Assembly (NCBI GenBank): GCA_958510875.1
Contig: OY294068.1
Span: 193,774,315-193,838,314, forward strand
Source: Endomychus coccineus
Lineage: Eukaryota; Arthropoda; Insecta; Coleoptera; Endomychidae
Length of the DNA stretch: 64,000 bases
Reading direction: 5' to 3'
Both the position numbers and the translations under genes were made by a program. Under the pieces are notes generated by a model. It did no database searches, was not told where the DNA came from, and was given only the letters and a program-made list of their open reading frames with translations. How positions within the stretch are numbered: the stretch's first letter is position 1; each line of letters starts with the position of its first letter. Shown piece by piece: positions 10,102 to 19,503 of the stretch.

Positions 10102-12980
10102 GACCATGGTTATTAGGTAAATATACACAAGTTGCATTAGTATTGTACATAAATGTTATATTTGAACGTTCAAAAATATTTGAAAAAATGTATAATTTAT
10201 GTAAATGAGATTTAATATCTGTATGTATATTTAATATTATATTTATTTACAATATAACGTGTTTTAAGTGGACATGCAATGTTTATATACTATCGCCTCC
10301 CCCAAAAAAGTGTTGGTTTCCACGCCTCTGTTATTAGAATGTAATAACCCACCATGTAAATCTATAGTAATAATCCTCTAAGTTCATGAATGAACGACGA
10401 CTACCTACGGATACGTATATTTATAGTTGAAGTTATGTATTTTATTAATTGTATTGAATATCGTCTGAAGATGGCATAATAACAAAATCAACATAGTATT
10501 GTTTCAGATTACGATACTAGAGTAGAGGTTCATGAAAATGTCAATATGTAGAGTTCATTTTCAAACACAATAAATGAGGAAAGTATTTCTATTTGTACGA
10601 AAGTAACAGGAAGTGACAGGCAACTACATCCAATTTTTTAAATGAGGTGGACAATGGAGGGAAACATTCAAACTCGGCAACACACATGACATCTATACGT
10701 TGTTCAATTCTTGAGGGATCTTAGATGAATGAGTGTATCTGCGATGTACTCAGTTAAGTCATCTGTTCCATTGAGCGTGATAAAGCAAAGTCTTCATTAC
10801 ATTTACTTGGTTTATCTCCGAGAAGATAAAGTGCCCTATTTGAATATTAAAGTACACAGTCTACGGCACACATGATTATAGTTGAGATTGCGCTACTTTT
10901 TTCCCATGCACTCTTTTATGATACACATTATAAATTCTACTAGAAATTGCAAGGCAATTTGTAGCTGTATTCCATTTTTAACAAGAACCTGTCTAAGCCG
11001 AGGCTCTCAACATGTCTATCCACTCTGTGATTCTGCAGTTTTGGGAGAAAATGAAATATTGAAACTCTCTGCAATGTGTATACAAGAAGGAACTTACTTG
11101 AATACTACCGGAAGGTTGGTTTCCGGTATAACTTCAAAGCACACATGATGATAATAATATGGTGGCATTTTTTGGTTGTACCGGAAGTTGACCATTTATT
11201 TTGAACAGAACACGATTATCATGAAATAATCAACACTTTAGCTTTTTTTTTGGTATACTCACTTACACCAAATCGTCAATAGTCGAGTAATTAGACTGTA
11301 ATGTCTAAATTCAGACTTGACCACTATTCCAACAATATTTAAAGTCCATGAGAATCACAACCTCATATTATAAACGTAGATATGTTTATTGACTGCGGAG
11401 CAAGATAAATTGTCGATTGTTATGACATCTGTGACACCTAGTGCAGTATCTAAATCGCTTGCGTGAATCTACCGTTTAGCGATTAGATGAGGCGCTGCCT
11501 TAGGCTTGCTGGACTGAGTCTTCTATCAAGGGGCGCACAATGAACCTAATCAAGAGGTCTAAGTGGCCCCGTTTTGATTGATTGATTAATTTGTCAATTT
11601 TATTAAATGATATTTGACTTCACTTCCGTTTGTGTCATTGAATATGAGAAGTTATAGCTGGGGGTGATTTGACGGGAAGGTTTGCGAAAACCAATTCCAA
11701 TCATAGTTTTGTTTTGAATTTGTTGGTTTATGGATGAATATGTTACCGTGAAGGGATTCTACCCTCTATCTTCGTTCACATTTGAATTCATCGAATACCT
11801 ACAGAGCTACAAAATTGTGAATGACCGGGCTTTCGTCAACAGGGATCAACCGGAAACTTGACCTACGTAACACATGTATGGCAGGAACTTGTACGAAGCT
11901 TTCGAATCAAGAATATTTCCCATCTGGTCTTTTAGTTTTAACATCGTTAAACTCATTGGCGCCAAAATTAACACAAATCATTACCTCCACTGTGGCTGTT
12001 GGTGTTGTCAACCAAGCGATAAAATTGTAATTCTAAGTGTATATCCACTTACAACTTGAACCCTCACGAGACTTTCTCCTCTTCTGTATATCAAACGTCT
12101 CCGATTTTGCGTTAATGTCAAATACGTAATGTAGATAATAAATTCGGTGAACAGTTTTCTTTCCTGAGGATCGTTTCATGATCAATATACGTTTATATTG
12201 GCTATCTGTGGAAATCTCGAAAAACCTCGTACAGATAATCCAACGCAAAGTGAAATGATTATGTCGATTTTATTCCGACAGTTGAAAATAAACGTGGCAC
12301 GTAGCAGTGACAAGGTAGGCAACCAGTGAGGCACGAATGAGACAAGTTCGCAATTGGTTTCGGCCGGTGCATTGTCGCGAAACCATCCGGAAATGACTGC
12401 TATGGAATCAATCGAATATTGACGTAGCTACATGCGAACTTTAATAGGATCACAAAACAGGAAATTAAAATATACATGCACCACCGTGCAATGGGCCACC
12501 GAAACCACTACTAGTGATTTATTCGAAATGTCACATTAGCCACGACATCCGAACAAATAATATGTAGATGCACTTCTGTATCAGAATTAATGGATACTTG
12601 CTACTAACACGATAAAATTTATTGTTGAGACTGTGTCAACGCTTGAATTATTACATTTCGAAAATCATAAGACTTAACTGTTCACTACTCTCTCTATTGA
12701 ATAACTTCCTCTCATAGCCTCATCATTTTTCGGATATTCAAATAAATTTCGTTTAATAATTTCACATTACATTAAGAGTAAGGAAAGTTTCAGAGAATTT
12801 ACTTAAGTACAGTTCAAGAAATCTATCAATCAATGTGGTACATTAATTGATTTCTTAGTGGGACATCTATTCACAGATGGCGTGACATACGTTTGGTCTT
12901 TTAACCATGTTGGTGGCCGGTTAGACTACCTCCAACAGAGATCGTTCAGTAACGTTCAATTATTTGTGTTATGTTCGTTG
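10102..12980. other. intergenic, no gene seen
   Basis: About 2.9 kb of AT-rich DNA with only short ORFs (for example 10882-11148 and 11821-12030). None shows a domain, signal peptide plus promoter, or splice structure that I trust. No tandem repeat or terminal inverted repeat was seen. Confidence 0.45.
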
Positions 12981-12984
12981 TTGT

Positions 12985-13145
12985 GAGGTAGACATTTTCT
13001 ACTGAAATTAACGTTTTCTGGTGATGGTCGTGAGACCGAAAAGTACGTAAGGACGACAATGTAGTAGACATAAATGTCAATATGACCTACTTCCCAAGAA
13101 TTTACATCTAATTCATATCTTGTGCAAGAATCAATATTATGATAT
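12985..13145 (+). mobile_element. Penelope-like element 3' end, degenerate hammerhead-like motif
   Basis: The segment matches the terminal repeat seen intact at 63820-63948: a hammerhead-like block, then TATGACCTACTTCCCAAGAATTT, then AATTCATATCTTGTGCAAGAATC. The ribozyme-like core is mutated (CTGGTGA instead of CTGATGA, and GAAAAG instead of GAAACG), although its GGTC-GTGA-GACC hairpin is intact. The fragment ends within a few bases of the Polinton-like insertion site at 13146. Confidence 0.65.
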
Positions 13146-13151
13146 GCCCTT
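13146..13151 (+). repeat. target-site duplication, left (GCCCTT)
   Basis: The six bases GCCCTT directly precede the left terminus AGTAGATGTACT. The identical six bases follow the right terminus at 23898-23903. A 6-bp duplication is the known size for Polinton/Maverick integrase insertion. Confidence 0.92.
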
Positions 13152-13361
13152 AGTAGATGTACTCCGCTAGCACGGCACCAGGATATCCGGTCTCCACTTC
13201 CGGTCTAGCTGTCGATGTGCATCCGGTGCATGAGCTCGTCCTTATCAGTTTTGAAAGGATGTAGGTGATAAGGATTTTATTTTATTTGTAAAGAGTATAC
13301 AGGGTGTGTTCAAAAAGTGTGTTACATGTACAGAGTCACGTGACTAACACATGGCAGCATG

Positions 13362-13790
13362 GCGGCCCTAAGGTCCAACTGTCATGGCGGCCATAAGGAC
13401 CAGCTGTCATGGTGGGCATAAGGACCAGCTGTCATGGCGACCATAAGAACCAGCTGTCATGGCGACCATAAGAACCAACTGTCATGGCGGCCATAAGGAC
13501 CAGCTGTCACGGTGGGCATAAGAACCAGCTGTCATGGCGATCATAAGGACCAGCTGTCATGGCGGCCATAAGGACCAGCTGTCATGGCGATCATAAGGAC
13601 CAGCTGTCATGGCGACCATAAGAACCAACTGTCATGGCGACCATAAGAACAAGCTGTCATGGCGGCCATAAGGACCAGCTGTCATGGCGACCATAAGGAC
13701 CAGCTGTCATGGCGACCATAAGGTCCAGCTGTCATGGCGACCATAAGGTACAGCTGTCATGGCGAACCCAAGGTACAGACTGCTTCGTGG
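13362..13790 (+). repeat. 25-bp minisatellite in left TIR
   Basis: About 16-17 tandem copies of a 25-bp unit with consensus CAGCTGTCATGGCGACCATA plus AGGAC. Each has a CAGCTG E-box at the junction. Variants change GCGACC to GCGGCC, GCGATC or GTGGGC. The same array lies inverted at 23270-23690. Confidence 0.9.
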
Positions 13791-13886
13791 AGGGGGCTCC
13801 GCCACCTCTAGGAAGCAATCTGTACCTTTGGTCCAAAGGTACAGGCTGCTTCATGGAGATGTCACCACCACGTGACAGCTGTCATT

Positions 13887-14800
13887 GAAGGTACAGAATG
13901 CTTCGTGGAGATGTCGCCACCACGTGACAGCTGTCATGGCGACCCTTGGGTACAGGCTGCTTCATGGAGATGTCGCCACCATATGACAGCTGTCATGGTG
14001 AACCAAAGGTACAGGTTGCTTCGTGTAGGTGTCACCAACACGTGACAGCTGTCATGGTGAGCTAAAGGTACAGAACGCTTCGTGGAGATGTCGCCACCAC
14101 GTGACAGCTGTCATGGCGACCCTTGGGTACAGGCTGCTTCATGGAGATGTCGCCACCATATGACAGCTGTCATGGTGAACCAAAGGTACAGGTTGCTTCG
14201 TGTAGGTGTCACCAACACGTGACAGCTGTCATGGTGAGCTAAAGGTACAGAACGCTTCGTGGAGATGTCGCCACCACGTGACAGCTGTCATGGCGACCCT
14301 TGGGTACAGGCTGCTTCATGGAGATGTCGCCACCATATGACAGCTGTCATGGTGAACCAAAGGTACAGGTTGCTTCGTGTAGGTGTCACCAACACGTGAC
14401 AGCTGTCATGGTGAGCTAAAGGTACAGAACGCTTCGTGGAGATGTCGCCACCACGTGACAGCTGTCATGGCGACCCTTGGGTACAGGCTGCTTCATGGAG
14501 ATGTCGCCACCATATGACAGCTGTCATGGTGAACCAAAGGTACAAGTTGCTTCGTGTAGGTGTCACCAACACGTGACAGCTGTCATGGTGAGCTAAAGGT
14601 ACAGAATGCTTCGTGGAGATGTCGCCACCACGTGACAGCTGTCATGGCGACCCTTGGGTACAGGCTGCTTCATGGAGATGTCGCCACCATATGACAGCTG
14701 TCATGGTGAACCAAAGGTACAGGTTGCTTCGTGTAGGTGTCACCAACACGTGACAGCTGTCATGGTGAGCTAAAGGTACAGGCTGCTTCGTGTAGGTGTC
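13887..14800 (+). repeat. 177-bp higher-order repeat array in left TIR
   Basis: Five 177-bp units; the phase marker AAAGGTACAGAA recurs at 14064, 14241, 14418 and 14595, and in varied form at 13887 and 14772. Each unit is made of three related ~59-bp modules that carry GGTACAG … TGCTTC … GGTGTC/GATGTC, then CACGTGACAGCTGTCATG (or CATATGACAGCTGTCATG). Every module therefore holds a CACGTG or CATATG site beside CAGCTG. Confidence 0.9.
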
Positions 14801-14840
14801 ACCACCACGTGACAAAGACTGCTTTGTCATTGTTTCAATC

Positions 14841-15029
14841 CGGCGACCATAGTTTACGAACGATGATGACGTCACTGCTTCGAACCGATGACAGTAACTG
14901 ATTCAATCCGGCGACCATAGTTCACGAACGATGATGACGTCACTGCTTCAAGCCAATGACAGTAACTGATTCAACCCGGCGACCATAGTTTACGAACGAT
15001 GATGACGTCATCATCGTTCACGAACTATG
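14841..15029 (+). repeat. 68-bp repeat (three copies) ending in a 46-bp near-palindrome
   Basis: CGGCGACCATAGTT recurs at 14841, 14909 and 14977 (68-bp spacing). Each copy contains ACGAACGATGATGACGTCA, which includes a full TGACGTCA (CRE-type) site. The last copy continues into its own complement, giving a near-palindrome at 14984-15029 centred on TGACGTCA. The right arm has two copies and the same palindrome (22212-22257). Confidence 0.85.
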
Positions 15030-15139
15030 ATGGTCAGATGAGGAATGAAATGCGAGTAATAATAATGATACTCTATGTGTAAATGTGAATAGTTGGAGGT
15101 TATGATAAAGATATCCAGTAAGTTTGTAAATGTGTCATT

Positions 15140-15433
15140 ATGCATATATCTTTTGAAGAATACACACGTATACTTAGAAAATTTGTGGAGAAAGTTCATG
15201 AACTAAGAAGAGACTTGAATTTTTACGAACATAAAATAAAAGTTATAAGACTGTTGAATACATTTACAAGTGCAAAAAGTGAAGATAATGATGGGAGTGG
15301 GGATGTTAAAAACAAATTTCGTGATTCTAACCACAATTCTGAATGGTATTCTATACGCAAACGTTCCCCAACACGTGGAGCGCATTTATATTTGTCTGAA
15401 GGATGTTGCAACCGATGGTGGTGGGGGGTGTAA
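15140..15433 (+). CDS. possible small helical protein upstream of the membrane glycoprotein
   Basis: An ATG-started 97-aa ORF just inside the left TIR. Its first ~55 residues are hydrophilic and helix-prone (FEEYTRILRKFVEKVHELRR, then YEHKIKVIRLL). The last third overlaps the next ORF in another frame and looks like its shadow. It may be a real small virion or regulatory protein, a uORF, or chance. No family recognised. Confidence 0.3.
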   Translation: MHISFEEYTRILRKFVEKVHELRRDLNFYEHKIKVIRLLNTFTSAKSEDNDGSGDVKNKFRDSNHNSEWYSIRKRSPTRGAHLYLSEGCCNRWWWGV

Positions 15434-15791
15434 CCGTACCGAATGGATTCCGATGAATTTTAGAAAAATCAACGATAATCAATTAGAGGTATTCGCATTC
15501 AACATTCCTCAAGATAATCGTACCACCATACATTATAAACTTAAACTTTTATTCTTTGATCGGAGTGAGGGAGATATGGCTGAATGGCAATTGCTCCAAC
15601 AATCATCATGTTTACCACATGTCATACAAAAGACAATATCAACACCATCCACACGTACATCATCCTCGCTAGACGAAGAAATTTCTAAAATTTTCGCAAT
15701 TTTGTATGCAATTTTATCTTCTTTATCAGTGCTAATGTTGAAAATGTTTGTTAAATATGTAAAGAAGGCTATTTACCATGTAAATAAATGA
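15303..15791 (+). CDS. predicted type I membrane glycoprotein of the Polinton-like element
   Basis: With the ATG at 15303 the product is 162 aa. It starts with a signal peptide (MLKTNFVILTTILNGILYA, likely cut before NVPQ). The ectodomain has three Cys (in IYICLKD, GGGCNRTEW and SSCLPH) and two NxT glycosylation sites (NRT twice). A C-terminal membrane span follows (KIFAILYAILSSLSVLMLKMF), then a short basic tail VKYVKK. An in-frame ATG pair at 15288 would add five residues and weaken the signal peptide. AATAAA at 15815-15820 follows the stop. It is the only clearly convincing plus-strand gene of the element and converges on the MSV199 gene. A surface or envelope-type role is inference from topology only; no homologue is recognised. 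No protein of this topology belongs to the standard Polinton core set. Confidence 0.7.
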   Translation: MLKTNFVILTTILNGILYANVPQHVERIYICLKDVATDGGGGCNRTEWIPMNFRKINDNQLEVFAFNIPQDNRTTIHYKLKLLFFDRSEGDMAEWQLLQQSSCLPHVIQKTISTPSTRTSSSLDEEISKIFAILYAILSSLSVLMLKMFVKYVKKAIYHVNK

Positions 15792-15836
15792 TTGTATGAA
15801 GATATAAGTGTTTTAATAAAACAAAAGGAATGATAA

Positions 15837-16834
15837 TTATAATAATATATTGACATTATCATTTGCTAGTTCATAAGCTTTATTTTTGTGATTGATAACA
15901 CATTCTATCAATGACTCGATGTTGATATCACTAATCAATTGTTCACCCCCCTCTTCTTCTGCGGCATGAATAATATTTCCTCTTGCATACCATTTCAAAT
16001 CGCGGCGGAAATTCTGTTTCACTTCGTTACCAATATCGATAGCATGAGATATGTTAGACCATTTACGTATTAATCGCATTCCCCGATTTTGTAATTTTCT
16101 GTCGGCATCACGCCAACCATCCTCCTGTCGACGCATTAGGTACCATTCTGGTCTCATATCATTCGATGTTCGATATAATCCTAAATAATATATATTATAT
16201 AAATTTTATTATAAAAAACAAAGTAATTACCTAAATTTCGTCTCTTTCCAAAATTTATAGGAGGTGGAACAATATTTGGTGCAATGTTATTCCGTAAGGT
16301 GATAACATTCATTTGAATTTGTTGAGATAAGCGTTGAGATCGTTCATTCGCAAGACATTCACGTTCCTCAGCTCTTTCACGTTCTTGTTGTTCATAGAAT
16401 TTCTCGTACTCACAATATTTCATCATAATAAATTTCATTAACGAAAACAGTTCACGTAACTCGATGACTTTAGGAGTTCGCATTTGCATCAATAATGATT
16501 CGAAATCAATAGCATCTAGAACATAATATTTCTTTCGTGCATCAGTCTTATCACAAATTTCTAAATGGTGTATATGCGGGTTTTTCCTCAACAATCTTGT
16601 TATAACACCCTTTTTAGCATGATATTTTTTGCCGCGATAACCTAACCAATCCAATAGATCTTCATTCATCAGAACGCGTTGGTTTAGTTGAATATTCCAA
16701 AATAAATAGTTTCTTTTATCGTTTCTTATATCGATCCCAAATTTTAGACACACTTCATTAACTGTTAACTTAATAAAATTGTTGGTGGACCATGTAGCCA
16801 CATTTGAATCACGAACGCACGCTGCTAAGTTCAT
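15837..16834 (-). CDS. MSV199/KilA-type DNA-binding protein, spliced
   Basis: Two exons: 16231-16834 and 15837-16180, separated by a 50-bp GT-AG intron (16181-16230, donor GTAATTAC, acceptor ATTATTTAG). Together they give 315 codons plus stop. Without splicing the first exon would end in an AT-rich tail and the second would lack a good start. Residues about 20-135 (LTVNEVCLKFGIDI … LDWLGYRGKKYHAKKG … IDFESLLMQMRTPKVIELRE) resemble the MSV199 domain of entomopox- and iridovirus proteins. A coiled segment rich in E/R (about 140-180) follows. The second exon (W…GMRLIRKWSNISHAIDIGNEV) resembles the DUF3627-type C-terminus that accompanies MSV199 in those viruses. Such proteins are thought to bind DNA or regulate late genes. 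It lies next to the MCP gene, same strand, with a 17-bp palindrome-bearing intergenic region upstream. Confidence 0.7.
16181..16230 (-). other. 50-bp intron in the MSV199-type gene
   Basis: On the minus strand exon 1 ends …AAATTTAG at 16231, the intron starts GTAATTAC and ends ATTATTTAG at 16181, and exon 2 starts GATTATATCG at 16180. The phase is preserved (one base before, two after). Intron AT content is very high compared with the exons. The length is near the minimum for insect introns. Confidence 0.78.
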
Positions 16835-16997
16835 TTTTATAACTGAACATTTTCTGAAATGATTCTCTCTTACATACGTGAGAACGTGAACGTGAATAGT
16901 GAGGGTGGGGGGTAACTCTCCGTTTCGATATCATTGCAAACGTTGATAACTGACTGATAACGTCACTAGTTGTTTCAATTTGTTTCATTTCCAGCAA

Positions 16998-17031
16998 CCG
17001 ACTACCATAGTTTACAAACTATGATCGTCGG
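16998..17031. promoter_or_regulatory. palindrome between MSV199 gene and MCP gene
   Basis: CCGAC … CATAGTTTACAAACTATG … GTCGG forms a 34-bp imperfect palindrome. Its CATAGTTTAC core is the same motif used in the TIR 68-bp repeats and in the 46-bp TIR palindromes. It lies upstream of the MSV199-type gene (start 16834) and downstream of the MCP stop (17168). Suggests a shared protein-binding site. Confidence 0.5.
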
Positions 17032-17167
17032 ATGTTTACATCACCACCTACCGTTTGAAAAATAAAATATCAAATATAATAATAATAACATTTATTGGGA
17101 AAGATACATTTTGATAGTACATCATTTAGAACATAAATTATAACATTATGATTCATCACCTGGTTCT

Positions 17168-18370
17168 TCACACCAAATTCCGAACTGATCCTGTAATCGG
17201 AGAATACTCCATTATACGATCGTTAATGATGATGCAATAAGCCCTGGTGTTTTTGGGGAAATTCAGGAAACTTTCCATCTCTAGTTTGACGTCAACTGTT
17301 GATGACTTTATAGCATCGTTTTGTTTTGAACAGTCAATCACAAAAATTGCTCTATTCTTGAATGCTATATAATCCAACATGGGTTCGCTTATTATTTTAT
17401 TTGAAAATGATTTCTGGAAATCATAGTACATCTGGTATGCTTCCACGTATTGCTGGTCGGTGAAATTCAATTTCATTGCTTCATATGGATAACACTCTGA
17501 ATTCAAGTATAATTTAACATTTAGCAAGTTTATATTATCGAAATATGCACTGTGCTTAACAGGATTATTTTTTCGATCAGTTTGGAAAGCTAGAATCACA
17601 TATCTGGGTCGTTCCAAATTCATTGAAGTTTTAACAGCCCAAATGTCGCGAGTGCTCTCCTTCATCAACGGATTTTCATGCAGATCCCAACTACGGAATG
17701 GAATCAAAATAGGCTTCTCAGCACTCAAATTCCCCAACATTTGAAATTTAACTTGATCACTTGGAAACACATGTCGCACTTTTAATGCTATCGTCTTCAC
17801 ATTTATTTTAGCCGTTTTCGTGCCTGTGCTATTAGTATAGCAATCAATATCGGTTCGAGACCTTATCAAGCGCAGCTTATGTTTTCCACTCAAAACTTTG
17901 TTATAGTCAATGAATAGGCCTAGTAGAAAATTCAACGGTATCCATAAATTGATTTTATTATTGTAGACTGAACTCAATACATCCTTAAATGACCATCCAG
18001 AAATAGCTAGAGGTATAGATTCATGTTTGGCATATGTTAGATAAGCTCTGATGGTGCTGACAATACCAGGATCGCGTACTTTGTCTATCTCTTTTCCATT
18101 CAATTCATAACTGATATATTCGAAGAGAAACGCTCCGAAATTATTCGTTAGTTTACATTCACCATCACCACTTGCTTCTGGCTGGAATTCTGCCTCGATG
18201 AATAAAGCAGACGAGGCCAAATCTACCAACACATCTTGTTGATTGATTAATATCTCAATTTCATCGCTGTTGCCAAAAGATGTTGTGTGGGGATAGTAGG
18301 TATGAGTTTCTTCTCGGATGATGTCTTCATTGAAGTTTGGCTCGTTGAATATTTGAAGTTTTTCCGACAT
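17168..18370 (-). CDS. major capsid protein candidate (double jelly-roll type)
   Basis: 400 aa from the ATG at 18370; the longer frame to 18379 would need a TTG start. The N-terminal half has the layout of the insect-genome family that accompanies Polinton-like packaging ATPases: DEIEILINQQDVLVDLASSA (strand-rich opening), LFIEAEF, then LTNNFGAFLFEYISYELNGK, EIDKVRDPGIVST and GW. The second half is again beta-rich (PRYVILAFQTDR … VKLYLNSECYPYEAM … YYDFQKSFSN … FVIDCSKQND). Length and two beta-rich halves fit a double jelly-roll capsid subunit. An AATAAA (17091-17096 on the opposite strand) follows the stop. The name 'MCP' rests on recalled family resemblance plus synteny with ATPase and penton candidates; structure prediction would settle it. 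Confidence 0.72.
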   Translation of the reverse strand: MSEKLQIFNEPNFNEDIIREETHTYYPHTTSFGNSDEIEILINQQDVLVDLASSALFIEAEFQPEASGDGECKLTNNFGAFLFEYISYELNGKEIDKVRDPGIVSTIRAYLTYAKHESIPLAISGWSFKDVLSSVYNNKINLWIPLNFLLGLFIDYNKVLSGKHKLRLIRSRTDIDCYTNSTGTKTAKINVKTIALKVRHVFPSDQVKFQMLGNLSAEKPILIPFRSWDLHENPLMKESTRDIWAVKTSMNLERPRYVILAFQTDRKNNPVKHSAYFDNINLLNVKLYLNSECYPYEAMKLNFTDQQYVEAYQMYYDFQKSFSNKIISEPMLDYIAFKNRAIFVIDCSKQNDAIKSSTVDVKLEMESFLNFPKNTRAYCIIINDRIMEYSPITGSVRNLV

Positions 18371-18506
18371 TGTAACCAAGGGACTTCAAAAAATTGATAT
18401 TTTCCAATGATAGTGATGCAGAAGCAACCTTCTCCCTCGAGCTCGTTGTAGATAATGACTGATGACCACTATGGAGATGTCTTTTATTGCTGAAATCCAA
18501 ACCCAT
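18327..18506 (-). CDS. 59-aa conserved-looking small protein overlapping the MCP start
   Basis: An ATG-started ORF of 59 codons. It begins MGLDFSNKRHLHS and contains SLSLENINFLKSLGYNV. From memory, small proteins ending in an 'LT.EN..FL.SLG…V' motif sit immediately upstream of the capsid gene in related insect elements. Its 3' third overlaps the first 44 nt of the MCP ORF in another frame. It is rich in Ser/Lys and has no membrane span. Function unknown; a minor virion component is a guess. Confidence 0.55.
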   Translation of the reverse strand: MGLDFSNKRHLHSGHQSLSTTSSREKVASASLSLENINFLKSLGYNVGKTSNIQRAKLQ

Positions 18507-18586
18507 GTTCTCAAGTGATGGCTACTGCAACCTTCTCAGTTGAATTCCTTTCATATAATGAGTGGTGGTGAGTATTGGATTATTAT

Positions 18587-19330
18587 TTATTGTTGTGAGG
18601 TATAATCCCTAACGATCTTTTTCAATTCCAATCGTACAATAATTTCTTCTCCACGAAAATTTACCGGTTTCCAATTCTGATCTAAAATATTCAGCGTGAT
18701 GTTATCGAAGGACGTCTTGCTGATGACCGGTAGATAAATAAGATTCTTCGGCTCTATATCAATGGAAAACCCAGGTGGTACAAGAGGTGAGAACTCATAT
18801 ATCGTATGAGCTATCTTATTGTTATAATATGCTCCTGCGGTTAAGTTACACTCAACACGTATTGTTTGAACTTTGATTATGTTTATAGGTCGATCAGATA
18901 CGTGTAGTTCGCGAGATGTCAATTTCTTTTTGCTGAATCCCAACAGTTCGCTTATACTATCTTTAGGAATAAAATTCACTTCAAAATCACTCTTCAGCTC
19001 TGTGTGTAGAGTGTTGTTGTTAGATTTTATTGATAATTTCCGGTCACGTTCTTCTTGCTTCACTCCTATCCCACAAACTGCACTTTGTATGAAATCCTCG
19101 ATGTCTGTCAACTCGTAGGACCCCGTAGGTATAGTTACTACTTCTTCCTCACCCTTCACATTTTTATAATAAAATTTATTAAAACCTTCTTCAATGTTCG
19201 GAATGCTATTGTACGTATGCAAGCCAACAAGTGCGATAGAATAATATGAATGAGGATCTAGTTCTATAGGTGGGTGGAAATCTACAGATAAGCGGGAGCT
19301 CTTACCCGTGATAGTGAACGTCTGAGACAT
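18587..19330 (-). CDS. minor capsid (penton-like, single jelly-roll) candidate
   Basis: 247 aa from the ATG at 19330; the longer frame to 19354 uses TTG. Beta-rich throughout. Landmarks are FTITGKSSRLSVDF … YYSIALVGLHTYNSIPNI at the N-terminus, VVTIPTGSYELTDIEDFI in the middle, then LKSDFEVNF, LLGFSKKKL and IKVQTIRVECNLTAGAY. The C-terminus has PGFSIDIEPKNLIYLPV and ITLNILDQNWKPVNFRGEEI followed by a final strand. This set of motifs recurs in insect genomes beside Polinton-type ATPases, and the size fits Polinton minor capsid proteins. Between it and the MCP gene lies about 80 bp plus the 59-aa ORF. Confidence 0.68.
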   Translation of the reverse strand: MSQTFTITGKSSRLSVDFHPPIELDPHSYYSIALVGLHTYNSIPNIEEGFNKFYYKNVKGEEEVVTIPTGSYELTDIEDFIQSAVCGIGVKQEERDRKLSIKSNNNTLHTELKSDFEVNFIPKDSISELLGFSKKKLTSRELHVSDRPINIIKVQTIRVECNLTAGAYYNNKIAHTIYEFSPLVPPGFSIDIEPKNLIYLPVISKTSFDNITLNILDQNWKPVNFRGEEIIVRLELKKIVRDYTSQQ

Positions 19331-19503
19331 GATTGATGCAAACTTTACCAACAATCTATTTATATACTAATAAATGCAGGGTTAGTCGAGCACAACTGAA
19401 GAGTTAGAGAGGAAATCTAAACATAACTGACCACAATTATAAGTGTTATATTGTTGAAAATTGTCGTGATTGAATAATATCTTACACTTTTTGAAATAAT
19501 CCA

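Larger units (their letters stand above)
13152..15069 (+). repeat. left terminal inverted repeat (about 1,918 bp)
   Basis: It pairs with 22172-23897 in inverted orientation. From the outside in: about 210 bp of unique terminal sequence, a 25-bp minisatellite (13362-13790), a 177-bp higher-order array (13887-14800), three copies of a 68-bp unit (from 14841) and a 46-bp near-palindrome (14984-15029). It is longer than the right arm because it has one more 177-bp unit and one more 68-bp unit, while the right arm has an extra ~57 bp. Confidence 0.9.

Noticed and set aside
10882..11148. 88-aa ORF as a secreted peptide gene
   Set aside because: Hydrophobic start is weak, cysteines are unpatterned and no promoter or splice signals support it.
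13362..13790. CRISPR-like array
   Set aside because: Units are contiguous 25-bp repeats without unique spacers, mirrored in the other TIR, in a eukaryotic genome.
14642..14875. 77-aa minus-strand ORF in the left TIR
   Set aside because: A frame that happens to stay open through the 177-bp repeats; the sequence is periodic and identical frames break in neighbouring units.
15837..16157. Separate 106-aa gene
   Set aside because: Better explained as exon 2 of the MSV199-type gene: a consensus 50-bp intron joins it in frame to the upstream ORF.
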